In this document: one piece after another, positions 17,985 through 27,059 of the stretch | How positions within the stretch are numbered: position 1 is the stretch's first letter | Layout: each line of letters opens with the position of its first letter | Origin: Alkalimarinus coralli | GTDB taxonomy: Bacteria > Pseudomonadota > Gammaproteobacteria > Pseudomonadales > Oleiphilaceae | Direction of reading: 5' to 3' | NCBI RefSeq assembly: GCF_023650515.1 | Contig: NZ_CP096016.1 | Coordinates: forward strand, 588,513-652,512 | DNA length: 64,000 bases | Notes under the pieces: generated by a model | The model's input: the letters and a program-made list of their open reading frames with translations, nothing else | The model's database searches: none | What the model was told of the DNA's origin: nothing | Made by a program: the position numbers and the translations under genes

Positions 17985-19736
17985 ATGCAAAAGAAAATAG
18001 TACGAAGACGTATTGTCCCAGATGGTTATGCAGAGTCATGGGCTCATATTCCTGATTTTTTACGCAGAGCTTACCGGGCGAGAGGCGTTAACTCATTAGA
18101 TGAGTTGGAATACACGCTATCAAAGCTTGCTACAGCCCAGCATATGAAGGGGGTTGCAGCGGCATCTCAGATTTTGGCCGAAGCAATTCAGCATCGCCGT
18201 CGCATACTGGTGGTAGGTGACTTTGATTGTGATGGCGCTACCAGTACGTCGGTTGCGATACTGGCATTGAAGATGATGGGGGCTGAATCGGTTGATTATC
18301 TTGTTCCAAACCGCTTTGAATATGGATACGGCCTAACACCCGAGATTGTAGGCGTTGCACAACAGTTTAGCCCTGATGTTATTGTCACCGTCGATAACGG
18401 CATTGCTAGTTGTGAAGGGGTCGCGGCCGCCAATGAACTCGGCATTTCTGTGATTGTAACCGATCACCACCTGCCGGGGAGTGAACTGCCTGACGCCGAT
18501 GCGATTGTGAATCCAAACCAGCCAGGGTGCGAATTTATTAGTAAAGCAACCGCAGGTGTTGGCGTTATTTTTTATGTCATGAGTGATTTGCGTCGAGTAT
18601 TGAGGGAGCGAGCCTGGTTTGAGCAAACGGGGATTGTTGAGCCTAATCTTGCCAGCTTATTAGACCTGGTTGCTTTGGGTACGATAGCCGATGTGGTTCC
18701 TCTTGATGGCAATAACCGTATTTTAGTTGAGCAGGGAATTCGCCGTATTCGAGCAGGAAAAGCCCGTCCAGGCATTCTCGCGCTGATTGATGTGGCGGGT
18801 CGAGACTATCGCAATCTTGCGGCATCAGACCTGGGATTTGTTGTCGGCCCTCGCTTGAATGCAGCGGGGCGTCTTGATGATATGTCTATCGGGATAGAGT
18901 GTCTATTGTGTAATGACCCCTTACGAGCCCGACAGCTTGCACTGCGGTTGGATGAGCTAAACCAGGAGCGAAAACAGATTGAACGTGAGATGAAAGCTCA
19001 TGCATCTGTATTGGTTGATGAGTTTAACCAGGCTGAAACGTCGTCAGATAAAAATAGTCTCCCGTGGGGGATGTGTCTGTATGATGAAACGTGGCACCAG
19101 GGGGTCATCGGAATACTAGCTTCAAGAATGAAAGAGCAGTTTCATCGACCTGTCATCGCCTTTGCCCCGGCAGACGATGATTGCGTCGAATTGAAAGGGT
19201 CTGCTCGATCCATTAGCGGCTTGCATATCAGGGATGCACTGGATCGTGTTGCGACGCGTTACCCATCACTGCTGAGTAAATTTGGTGGCCACTCGATGGC
19301 TGCAGGTATGACGATAGAAAGTAAAAATTACGATGCTTTCGCCAAGGCTTTTGATGAGGTTGTGCGTGAAGAGTTAGATGAAAGTCATTTAGAGGCGGTC
19401 ATCGTCAGTGATGGTGAGCTGGCTGCTCATGAGCTCAATATTGATACTGCTGAGTTGCTTCGAAAGGCAGGGCCTTGGGGGCAGAATTTTCTAGAGCCTG
19501 TTTATGACGGTCTGTTTGATGTGGTTCAGGCACGGGTGGTGGGCACCAAGCATCTGAAATTGCTTTTACAGGTTGAAGGAACTGAACAACTGGTTGATGG
19601 CATTGAGTTCAATAGTGACTGGGTGGGACGAGAGGCAGAGCTTAAAAAAGTTCGCGTGGTTTATCGCCCGGATGTCAATGAGTTTAGAGGGCGAAAAAGC
19701 CTGCAGTTAATGATTCAATATGTGGAAGCGGCTTAA
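17985..19736 (+). CDS. recJ: Single-strand-specific 5'-3' exonuclease RecJ
   Basis: 583 residues. It degrades single-stranded DNA in recombination (RecF pathway) and mismatch repair. Seen: the DHH domain with VVGDFDCDGATSTSVA and VTVDNGI, IVTDHHLPG, the GVGVIFYV and LVALGTIADVVPL segments, GPRLNAAGRLDD, then DHHA1 with FGGHSMAAGMT. The start ATG 17985 (MQKKIVRRR) is chosen because the upstream TTG lies inside the thrC terminator. Its ribosome site is weak. Length fits E. coli RecJ (577). Confidence 0.96.
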   Translation: MQKKIVRRRIVPDGYAESWAHIPDFLRRAYRARGVNSLDELEYTLSKLATAQHMKGVAAASQILAEAIQHRRRILVVGDFDCDGATSTSVAILALKMMGAESVDYLVPNRFEYGYGLTPEIVGVAQQFSPDVIVTVDNGIASCEGVAAANELGISVIVTDHHLPGSELPDADAIVNPNQPGCEFISKATAGVGVIFYVMSDLRRVLRERAWFEQTGIVEPNLASLLDLVALGTIADVVPLDGNNRILVEQGIRRIRAGKARPGILALIDVAGRDYRNLAASDLGFVVGPRLNAAGRLDDMSIGIECLLCNDPLRARQLALRLDELNQERKQIEREMKAHASVLVDEFNQAETSSDKNSLPWGMCLYDETWHQGVIGILASRMKEQFHRPVIAFAPADDDCVELKGSARSISGLHIRDALDRVATRYPSLLSKFGGHSMAAGMTIESKNYDAFAKAFDEVVREELDESHLEAVIVSDGELAAHELNIDTAELLRKAGPWGQNFLEPVYDGLFDVVQARVVGTKHLKLLLQVEGTEQLVDGIEFNSDWVGREAELKKVRVVYRPDVNEFRGRKSLQLMIQYVEAA

Positions 19737-19901
19737 TCGCAAAGCTTTTAGTTATGGAGTAATAAGCAGTAGACATGATGCAGGAAACCGAATTCAAGGG
19801 GTATATTTGACTTCATTGTAGTCGTTTAGAGTGCTTTTTGATTTCGTTTTGCTGCATCGCGGTCATATGGAGTAACAGGCAAGACCGGTAATGTTTGTCG
19901 T

Positions 19902-20306
19902 TTAGCTAAGCATGTTACTGAGCTTCTCTCTTACATCGCCTTCAATAACCATCGCCTTGTTTGTTTTCATATCCATAAGAGCAAATGTGATAATCGCATC
20001 ACAAATTATTTCATCAGTTCCACTTAGCGTTATTTTCTGACTGACCTTACAGCTTTTGTTGCCTATGGACTCTACGCGAGTTGTGATATGTAGCACGTCA
20101 TCAGGAAAGCCGGGGCGTCTGTAGTTGATGTTGATATTGACAAGAACAAACGCCAGCTTAAGTTCTGCAAATACTTCGACCGTATTATGATGCTCGAAAA
20201 AAGACCATCTTGCTTCTTCCAGAAACTCAAGGTATCGGGCGTTGTTTACATGCCCGTATATATCTAAATGATAACCCCTGACCTTAATATCAATGCTGTC
20301 TGACAT
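19902..20306 (-). CDS. fadM: Long-chain acyl-CoA thioesterase FadM (YbaW-like)
   Basis: 134 residues, hotdog-fold 4HBT thioesterase. Identity to E. coli FadM is high by eye: IKVRGYHLDIYGHVNNARYLEFLEEARW, AFVLVNININYRRP, DAIITFALMDMKTNKA, EGDVREKLSNML. The catalytic Asp is in HLDIYGHVN. FadM hydrolyses long-chain (especially unsaturated) acyl-CoAs in fatty-acid breakdown. GAGGA precedes ATG 20306. Divergent from prfB with a 236-bp gap; E. coli regulation by FadR is not visible here. Confidence 0.93.
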   Translation of the reverse strand: MSDSIDIKVRGYHLDIYGHVNNARYLEFLEEARWSFFEHHNTVEVFAELKLAFVLVNININYRRPGFPDDVLHITTRVESIGNKSCKVSQKITLSGTDEIICDAIITFALMDMKTNKAMVIEGDVREKLSNMLS

Positions 20307-20542
20307 GTATATCCTCTTTTTTCATTTGAAGTTGTTCATTCCAGGTGCCTGTTGACCACAATAAAAAGACCAGCAGTAGAGCGAAAAGTGGCGAAGATTC
20401 TAAAAGAGCGCTACGAAAAAAGATAGTTTGATAATTTTTGATAAATACAAGCAGATCAGGCTGAGTTGGTTTTCCCATTGCGGCCAAATCGTTTAGAATA
20501 CTCGGCCTTTATATTTGTCATGGTTAAGTGAGTCAATTCTAT

Positions 20543-21641
20543 ATGCTGGAAGTTAATCCTATCGTTCAGGCGATCAAAGACTACAGGAGTCGAAACGAGA
20601 CTCTTAGGGGGTACCTTTGACTTTGATGCCAAGAAAGAACGCTTGGTTGAAGTTGAACGTGAGCTAGAGCAACCCAGTGTTTGGGATGACCCAAGCAATG
20701 CTCAGGCGCTTGGTAAAGAGCGTGCAGCCTTGGAAGGCGTTGTAAAAACCATTGAAGATTTAGCGAGTGGTCTGGATGACGCCCAGGAGCTGCTGGATAT
20801 TGCAGTAGAAGAGCAGGACGAGGGTATCGTCGCTGATGTAGAAGAAGAGTTAGCGGCATTGCAGGAACAGCTGGATAAGCTGGAGTTTCGCCGTATGTTT
20901 TCAGGCGACATGGACGCTAATAATGCGTACCTGGATATACAGGCAGGTTCAGGTGGAACAGAAGCTCAAGACTGGGCCAATATGATCCTGCGGATGTATC
21001 TTCGCTGGGCTGAACAAAAGGGGTTCAAGGCGGAAATTATTGAACTGTCGGCTGGCGATGTCGCAGGTATCAAAGGTGCCACGATACAGGTTACTGGAGA
21101 GTATGCGTTCGGCTGGTTGAGGACCGAAACAGGGGTGCACCGTTTGGTTCGTAAGTCGCCCTTTGATTCGGGTAATCGTAGGCATACCTCCTTTGCGTCG
21201 GTCTTTATTTCACCTGAAATAGACGACAACGTAGAAATCGATATCGATCCGTCAGACCTAAGAATTGATACTTATCGCTCGAGTGGAGCAGGTGGCCAGC
21301 ACGTTAACACCACAGACTCGGCGGTACGAATTACCCACGAACCCAGCGGCATTGTGGTGCAATGTCAAAATCAACGCTCTCAGCACCAGAATAAAGATAA
21401 GGCAATGCAGCAATTAAGGGCAAAGCTTTATGAAATGGAGATGTTAAAGCGCACGGAAGCCGCGCAGGCGACAGAAGACACCAAATCAGATATTGGCTGG
21501 GGAAGCCAGATTCGTTCTTATGTTCTTGATTCCTCACGTATCAAAGATTTACGCACCAATGTCGAGACTAGCAACTGCAACGCGGTTCTGGATGGCAGTT
21601 TGGATCAGTTTATAGAAGCAAGTTTGAAGCAAGGGCTTTAA
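20543..21641 (+). CDS. prfB: Peptide chain release factor 2, with programmed +1 frameshift
   Basis: RF2 recognises UGA and UAA stop codons. The gene starts at ATG 20543 ([20 protein letters not shown], then LRGYL) and meets an in-frame TGA as codon 26 (20618-20620). A +1 shift at CTT gives [18 protein letters not shown] and continues to 21641, making 365 residues, the E. coli length. Seen later: the anticodon-like SPF ([14 protein letters not shown]) and the GGQ loop ([16 protein letters not shown]). A caller that ignores the shift would begin at Met 20643 and lose the first 34 or so residues. lysS follows at once, as in E. coli. Confidence 0.97.
20606..20621 (+). promoter_or_regulatory. RF2 autoregulatory +1 frameshift site
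   Basis: AGGGGG (20606-20611) acts as an internal Shine-Dalgarno three bases ahead of the slippery CTT (20615-20617) and TGAC. Order and spacing are those of E. coli prfB. Low RF2 slows reading of the TGA and favours the shift. Confidence 0.95.
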
Positions 21642-21645
21642 TTCG

Positions 21646-23163
21646 ATGAGCAAAGACATCATGAGTGAAGAAAACCAAATTCAACAACAAGATGAAAACA
21701 AGTTAGTTGCCGAGCGTCGAGGGAAATTATCCAAACTCCGTGAAGGCTGTAAATCGAATGGTCACCCAAATGACTTTCGTCGTGAAGACATGGCAGGTGA
21801 GCTGCAGTCTGAGTTTGGCTGCCTGGATAAAGAGGTATTAGCCGAGTTGGGTAAGCCTGTGAGCGTTGCCGGGCGTGTTATGCTGCGTCGAGGTCCATTT
21901 GCTCGCATTCAAGATATGAGTGGGACTATTCAGATTTACCTAGGAAAAGGGTTACAAAAAAAGTCTGATGCATGGATTCATTTGGACTTGGGAGATATTG
22001 TCGGTGCGTCAGGGGTGTTGCAAAAATCAAGGATGGGCGACCTTTATGTTGAGGTTGAAGATATTAAAAATCTTCGGATACTAACAAAAGCGCTTCGCCC
22101 TTTGCCAGATAAACACCATGGCCTAGCGGATCAAGAGGCTAAATACCGTCAGCGTTATGTTGATTTGATTATCAATGAAGAGACGCGAAACACCTTTTGG
22201 GTTCGTTCTAAGATCATCAATTGCATGCGTCGTTATTTAGAAGATAAGGGCTTTATGGAAGCTGAAACGCCAATGTTGCAGGTGATTCCAGGTGGTGCTA
22301 CTGCGAAGCCTTTCGTGACTAAGCACAATGCGATGGATATGGACATGTATCTGCGTATAGCACCAGAGCTTTATTTGAAGCGGTTGGTCGTCGGTGGTTT
22401 TGAGAAGGTGTTTGAAATTAACCGTAACTTCCGAAATGAAGGGTTATCTACACGTCATAACCCTGAATTTACAATGATTGAGTTTTATCAGGCGTATGCA
22501 GACTACAATGACTTGATGGATCTGACTGAAGATATGTTGCGTAGCATCGCACAAGAAGTATTGGATACTACCATATTGCCGTATGGCGAAGCTGAATATG
22601 ATCTTGGCAAACCATTTTGGCGCATCTCTGTATTTGATTCGATTCTACACTTTAACCCGGAGCTGTCTGCTGCTGACATCGACAACCTGGAAAGTGCGGC
22701 GAAAGTTGCTGAAAACTTGGGTATAGAGGTTAAGCCTGGCTGGGGGCTTGGCAAAGTTCAAATAGAAATATTCGAGAAGACTGTGGAGCATCGTCTGGAT
22801 CAGCCGACGTTTATTACACGTTATCCGACTGAGGTGTCACCGCTAGCCCGCCGAAATGATGATGATGCATTTGTAACAGACCGATTTGAGTTCTTCGTGG
22901 GCGGTCGAGAGATTGCTAACGGATTTTCCGAGCTTAATGATGCAGAAGATCAGGCAGAACGTTTTCGCCAGCAGGTTGAAGAGAAAGATGCAGGTGATGA
23001 CGAGGCAATGCACTTTGATGACGATTATATTCGGGCATTGGAGCATGGTCTTCCGCCAACAGCAGGTGAGGGCATAGGTATTGATCGTCTGGTGATGCTA
23101 TTTACCAATAGCCACACGATCAAAGATGTTATCTTGTTCCCACATATGAAACCTCGTGGATAA
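21646..23163 (+). CDS. lysS: Lysyl-tRNA synthetase (class II)
   Basis: 505 residues. It charges tRNA-Lys. Order: N-terminal OB-fold anticodon-binding domain ([21 protein letters not shown]), then class II core with motif 1 and 2 ([26 protein letters not shown]) and motif 3 ([19 protein letters not shown]). Starts at 21646 or at Met 21661 (MSEENQIQ), the latter lining up with E. coli MSEQ. It follows the prfB stop by four bases. Confidence 0.97.
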   Translation: MSKDIMSEENQIQQQDENKLVAERRGKLSKLREGCKSNGHPNDFRREDMAGELQSEFGCLDKEVLAELGKPVSVAGRVMLRRGPFARIQDMSGTIQIYLGKGLQKKSDAWIHLDLGDIVGASGVLQKSRMGDLYVEVEDIKNLRILTKALRPLPDKHHGLADQEAKYRQRYVDLIINEETRNTFWVRSKIINCMRRYLEDKGFMEAETPMLQVIPGGATAKPFVTKHNAMDMDMYLRIAPELYLKRLVVGGFEKVFEINRNFRNEGLSTRHNPEFTMIEFYQAYADYNDLMDLTEDMLRSIAQEVLDTTILPYGEAEYDLGKPFWRISVFDSILHFNPELSAADIDNLESAAKVAENLGIEVKPGWGLGKVQIEIFEKTVEHRLDQPTFITRYPTEVSPLARRNDDDAFVTDRFEFFVGGREIANGFSELNDAEDQAERFRQQVEEKDAGDDEAMHFDDDYIRALEHGLPPTAGEGIGIDRLVMLFTNSHTIKDVILFPHMKPRG

Positions 23164-23202
23164 TTGAACCTTTGACGAAGCTGAATAATTGATCGGAAGC
23201 GA

Positions 23203-23916
23203 ATGATGGTTGACTCAACTCAAAAGCCGGGCTCCTTGCATGAGTCTTGGCAGGGCACCTTGGCTGCTGAGTTTGATCAGCCATATATGCAATCACTGAA
23301 AGCCTTTTTAGCCGATGAAAAAAAAGCTGGAAAGGTGATATACCCGCCTGGCCCAGAGATATTTAATGCCTTTAATCACACGCACTTTGATGACGTTAAG
23401 GTAGTGATTATTGGGCAGGACCCTTACCACGGTATAGGGCAGGCCCATGGGCTTAGTTTTTCTGTACAGCCGGGGGTCAAGATTCCCCCATCGCTCGTTA
23501 ATATCTATAAAGAGATAGAGCGAGATCTTGGTATCCCAATCCCGTCTCATGGTTGTTTAACTCGTTGGAGTAATCAAGGGGTTTTGTTGCTTAATGCAGT
23601 TTTGACGGTTGAGCAAGCCAATGCCGGTGCTCACCAAAAGCGCGGATGGGAGACATTTACCGACAAGGTCATCGAGGTGTTGAATCAGGAAAGAGAGCAT
23701 TTGGTGTTCTTGCTCTGGGGGAGCTACGCGCAGAAGAAAGGTGCTTTGATTGACCGGGATCGGCACTGTGTTTTATCTGCACCTCACCCATCTCCGCTAT
23801 CTGCTCACCGAGGTTTTCTTGGCTGTGGGCACTTTTCAAAAACAAACGAATATTTGAAATCTGTTGGAAAACCTGCAATAGACTGGCGCGTTGAAAAGTC
23901 GAATGTCATAGCCTAG
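23203..23916 (+). CDS. ung: Uracil-DNA glycosylase
   Basis: 237 residues, family 1 UDG. It removes uracil from DNA to start base excision repair. Seen: the water-activating loop GQDPYHG ([20 protein letters not shown]), [22 protein letters not shown], and the catalytic [16 protein letters not shown] (23195-23199) precedes ATG 23203. It stands alone and converges on the HDOD gene. Confidence 0.97.
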   Translation: MMVDSTQKPGSLHESWQGTLAAEFDQPYMQSLKAFLADEKKAGKVIYPPGPEIFNAFNHTHFDDVKVVIIGQDPYHGIGQAHGLSFSVQPGVKIPPSLVNIYKEIERDLGIPIPSHGCLTRWSNQGVLLLNAVLTVEQANAGAHQKRGWETFTDKVIEVLNQEREHLVFLLWGSYAQKKGALIDRDRHCVLSAPHPSPLSAHRGFLGCGHFSKTNEYLKSVGKPAIDWRVEKSNVIA

Positions 23917-23942
23917 CGGTATGATTTTTATTAATAAGTTAG

Positions 23943-23985
23943 TTTGTCACCTCCGTTCTATTGAGGTGACAAAGCTGATTTTTTG
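23943..23985 (+). terminator. Terminator of ung
   Basis: A perfect 11-bp stem TTTGTCACCTC / GAGGTGACAAA (23943-23953 and 23963-23973), 9-nt loop, then GCTGATTTTTT. It lies between convergent genes and may serve both. Confidence 0.75.
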
Positions 23986-23992
23986 CCCAGTG

Positions 23993-24829
23993 CTAGCTGT
24001 TCAACAGCGCCATAGCGGCTTCCATTTCATCGGTTAGGTCTTCCGCTTCACTCATATCTATTTCCGGGTCTAAGCCGAGGCGATTGAATGCTGATATATT
24101 TGTCCAGTCCATTTCTGCATGAGGGTGACTGCTACCCGCGATAGCCTGGAGGTTGGCAATCATTACCACGTCTGCATAGTCCGGCTGTGAAACATTGCGG
24201 TCAAAGTTTCTGTACTCTTCCGGTACTTTCTTGAGCTCTTCAGGGAAATCCCATTTTTCAAGAATTTTACAACCAATCAGAGGGTGTAGCTCATCTATAA
24301 TATTGTCCAGCATAACACTGCTGATTTGGATGTCGTTATCTTCTACGTACTTTAGAATGGGCAGGGCACCAATCTGGTGGACAAGGCCAGCCAGGGTTGC
24401 CTGATCGGGCTTTAGCTTTGTGTAGTGTGTTGCTAGTACGTGGCTTATTCCTGCTATCTCTGTACTTTTCTGCCATACCTCCCGCATTCGTTTATCAACC
24501 ATTTCAGAGGTGGCCTGGAACATTTGCTCCATTGCAAGCCCTGTTGCAAGGTTGCTGGTGTAGGTCATCCCTAGGCGGCCTACGGCCATATTGAGGTTCT
24601 CGATCTCTCTCGCACCTCTCAGCAGGGGGCTGTTGCAAACGCGGATAATGCGTGTTGTTAGTGCTGCATCATCGCCAATAACCGCGACGAGCTGGTTGAT
24701 CGATGAATCCGGATCTTCTGCGATTTCTCGCACTTTTAATGCAACTTCCGGCAGCGTCGGGAGTACAAGTGAATCGTTCTCGATTGCACCAAGTAAATCA
24801 TTCTTAATTTTATCGGCTAACTCTGCCAT
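23993..24829 (-). CDS. HDOD domain signalling protein
   Basis: 278 residues, one HDOD domain (about 15-215), a relative of the HD phosphodiesterase fold without reliable enzymatic residues. Seen: LVLPTLPEVALKVREIAEDPDSS, VIGDDAALTTRIIRVCNSPLL, LGMTYTSNLATGLAM, HLIGALPIL-like GLVHQIGALPILKY, HPLIGCKILEKWDFP. HDOD proteins act in signalling scaffolds such as motility and stress control, but this one has no partner domain. GAGGGA precedes ATG 24829, and a perfect 13-bp dyad lies 15 bases upstream. Last gene of the nadB-side cluster. Confidence 0.9.
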   Translation of the reverse strand: MAELADKIKNDLLGAIENDSLVLPTLPEVALKVREIAEDPDSSINQLVAVIGDDAALTTRIIRVCNSPLLRGAREIENLNMAVGRLGMTYTSNLATGLAMEQMFQATSEMVDKRMREVWQKSTEIAGISHVLATHYTKLKPDQATLAGLVHQIGALPILKYVEDNDIQISSVMLDNIIDELHPLIGCKILEKWDFPEELKKVPEEYRNFDRNVSQPDYADVVMIANLQAIAGSSHPHAEMDWTNISAFNRLGLDPEIDMSEAEDLTDEMEAAMALLNS

Positions 24830-24844
24830 ATATCCCTCATTGGT

Positions 24845-24878
24845 ATGATAGTAGAAGCGATTGATCTTCTACTATCAT
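24845..24878. repeat. 13-bp perfect inverted repeat before the HDOD gene
   Basis: ATGATAGTAGAAG (24845-24857) and CTTCTACTATCAT (24866-24878) with an 8-base spacer, 15 bases from the HDOD start. No T run follows on the minus strand, so it is not a simple terminator. Confidence 0.75.
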
Positions 24879-25020
24879 TTATAGCAGAACTTTCGGATAT
24901 TGCCCTGTGAAATAAGGTTCTTTTTTGTATTTGATTTTTAACGTTTTTTGAAAAGGGATACGTTATATTTTTATCCTTTAAATGTGATCATAGGGGTGAG
25001 TGGTTTTGTGCTATCGCTTG

Positions 25021-26055
25021 TTATACGTTGTCACTGGTATAGGGCAGGTTGAGATAGTTAACGTCTTGTGTGGTAGCTTTTGTCAGCGTCAATGGGGACT
25101 TTGATTTCCCGGTCTCAATATCAAGTACCGCAAGTAACCGTTGTGTATCTTGATCATTAGCGCTAATTGAACGAACAACACTTCCGACTTTTTTTCCTGT
25201 GCTTTGCTCAAAAATATCTGCATTCGGAAGTGCTTCTGGTTGACGTGATGCAGAAAGCAAAAACATTCCTTTTTTTAGCTTACCCAAATACTTCATTCGA
25301 GCAATAATCTCTTGCCCTGTATAACAGCCTTTCTTAAAGCTAATCGCATTTAAGTGTTGTAAATTAAGCATTTGCGGGATGTAGCTTTCTTGAGTTTCGG
25401 AATAGATTTCCGCAATGCCCTCAGCTATTTCTGTCCAGGCCCAGTCAGCCTGAGTGTACTGTGTGTTTTGCCGGCCTTCGGCATGATCTGTAAGCAGTGA
25501 CTTGGCCGTATCCGGTTCGCACCATATTTCATAACGAGGTGTGTGGTGAGACGGTACCCTTATGATGGTGCTTCTACCGATAGAGATACTGTTATCCACT
25601 TCAGCCGGGAGTTGAGTCGTGTCATCTAACAGGTTACTCAAGCTTTGAGGTGATCCTGACAGGCCTAAAACACAGAGATTTTCATCAAGTGCCAACGTCG
25701 CCTTGGAAAACACAATATATTTGTTTAGACGTTCACAAACATCCTGACTGATCTGCGTGGGTAGGCGGAGTAAATAGTCATCCCCCTGTTTCGCTATTCT
25801 GAATGTGGCATACGCCCGGCCTTTCGGTGTGTTGGCAGAACCCATTCTGCTTTGGTCGCTCTTTACTTCTCGCACGTCACACGAAAACTGCCCTTGCATA
25901 AATTTTTCGGCATCGGCACCTGAAACCCTGATAATAGAATAGTCAGTGAGTGGCGCTATAAAGTGGGCTGACTCAATATCCTTGGTATTGTTAGCGTGCT
26001 GGTTCTCTACAGGGTAGCCCGACTCATTAAGCCAGTTAATAAAGTGTGTACTCAT
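25021..26055 (-). CDS. ygfZ: tRNA-modifying/Fe-S protein YgfZ (folate-binding, GCV_T-like)
   Basis: 344 residues. YgfZ needs folate and supports Fe-S enzymes such as MiaB. Seen: the family signature KGCYTGQE at residues 242-249 with the conserved Cys 244, the N-terminal domain SIIRVSGADAEKFMQGQFSCDV, and the SRMGSANTPKGRAYATFRI segment. ATG 26055 begins STHFINWLNESG. It lies downstream of ygfX and sdhE, a grouping also seen in E. coli. Confidence 0.93.
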   Translation of the reverse strand: MSTHFINWLNESGYPVENQHANNTKDIESAHFIAPLTDYSIIRVSGADAEKFMQGQFSCDVREVKSDQSRMGSANTPKGRAYATFRIAKQGDDYLLRLPTQISQDVCERLNKYIVFSKATLALDENLCVLGLSGSPQSLSNLLDDTTQLPAEVDNSISIGRSTIIRVPSHHTPRYEIWCEPDTAKSLLTDHAEGRQNTQYTQADWAWTEIAEGIAEIYSETQESYIPQMLNLQHLNAISFKKGCYTGQEIIARMKYLGKLKKGMFLLSASRQPEALPNADIFEQSTGKKVGSVVRSISANDQDTQRLLAVLDIETGKSKSPLTLTKATTQDVNYLNLPYTSDNV

Positions 26056-26139
26056 GTTGTCGATAATCCGTGATGATTAATAGCGATATGCTTTAACAAT
26101 TGATAATGGCTTTATGGTTACTAAGTCAGCGTTTTCAAG

Positions 26140-26625
26140 CTATGCTGTGTTCGAGTTGTATAGCTTGCCAAACTTTAACAGAACTCTTAGTCGTCGAAAG
26201 TCCTCCTGCGATGAGGTATTGTCACGCATAACAATGGTTAAATTAGCGGGGGTTAGCTTTTTTATCCTGTTGATGAGCGACCCTGCCAGCCGACTATCGG
26301 CAGGTTTCCAGGCAAGCATAACCACTTTAGCTGATAAGTAAGTGCTAGATTGTGGAACGGCTTTAATACGAACGCCGTTTTTCTGGGTAATATAGAGTGC
26401 ACTTTCCGTCGCATCAAGTCGAACGATACTGGTTGGGAGTGCAAGCAGGCCATATTTTGCGATGAAGTGAAGGTGTACCGCTAAGCCTGCAATGAACATG
26501 AGCAGAAATACGTGCTGCGGCAATGCGGTTTGATATAGCACACTTATACCGCTACAAAACACGATAGAAACAACCGTGATTAGCAGCGGTGAGGGCGCTA
26601 GCTTTAAGTTATTCAGGTTGAACAC
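26140..26625 (-). CDS. ygfX: YgfX/CptA-like membrane protein
   Basis: 161 residues with one or two N-terminal membrane segments (about 10-55) and a soluble tail. Sequence similarity to YgfX is weak by eye ([28 protein letters not shown]), so the call rests partly on position between sdhE and ygfZ, where ygfX sits in relatives. E. coli YgfX was described as the toxin partner of SdhE/YgfY, a claim since disputed. The start is GTG 26625, overlapping the sdhE end by 17 bases, which points to coupled translation. Confidence 0.65.
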   Translation of the reverse strand: MFNLNNLKLAPSPLLITVVSIVFCSGISVLYQTALPQHVFLLMFIAGLAVHLHFIAKYGLLALPTSIVRLDATESALYITQKNGVRIKAVPQSSTYLSAKVVMLAWKPADSRLAGSLINRIKKLTPANLTIVMRDNTSSQEDFRRLRVLLKFGKLYNSNTA

Positions 26626-26863
26626 GATCCAGGATTATCTTAACTATTCTCGCGAGATCAGGGTCTTCAGGCACGCCTTTTTGCATAAACCAGCTGAACA
26701 TATCCTGATCTTCACACTCAAGCAGTTTGACGTAACGTGCTTGGTCGTCCTCTGGCAGATCCCGGAACGCTTCTTTAAGAAAAGGAACAAGAAGAACATC
26801 TAGTTCAAGCATTCCCCGACGGCTATGCCAGAAAAGCCGGTTAAATTCGATATCAGAAACCAT
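26609..26863 (-). CDS. sdhE: FAD assembly factor SdhE
   Basis: 84 residues. SdhE helps covalent flavinylation of succinate dehydrogenase SdhA. Seen: the RGxxE motif in [13 protein letters not shown] (Arg16, Gly17, Glu20), and [14 protein letters not shown]. Full family length. It is the first of sdhE-ygfX-ygfZ-HDOD, 182 bases after nadB, itself a flavoprotein of the same fold as SdhA. Confidence 0.95.
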   Translation of the reverse strand: MVSDIEFNRLFWHSRRGMLELDVLLVPFLKEAFRDLPEDDQARYVKLLECEDQDMFSWFMQKGVPEDPDLARIVKIILDRVQPE

Positions 26864-26945
26864 ACTACAGCCCTGGAGATTGGTAAAAGAGAGGTTACGC
26901 GTAACAGTGAATGGGCATTATAGCGTTGATCGCTTGAAGGGAGAA

Positions 26946-27059
26946 GATACACGCTCAAATTTACGTGTATCATTTTATGCTAAACGACGGGGTTAACCCC
27001 GGACGGCTACCAGAGAGGCTAAGAGTGCAAAAGCCATTAGTTCGGCTACCAGTCTCTGG
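26946..27059. repeat. Cluster of dyads between nadB and sdhE
   Basis: Three inverted repeats: GATACACG / CGTGTATC (26946-26953, 26964-26971), palindrome GGGGTTAACCCC (26989-27000), and CCAGAGA / TCTCTGG (27010-27016, 27053-27059), the last reaching into the nadB 3' end. They may end nadB transcription or bind a regulator. Confidence 0.6.

Noticed and set aside
20290..20487. 65-codon minus-strand frame with one hydrophobic stretch between prfB and fadM
   Set aside because: It begins at a TTG without a ribosome site, overlaps the fadM start by 17 bases and contains the fadM ribosome site. Probably leader sequence.
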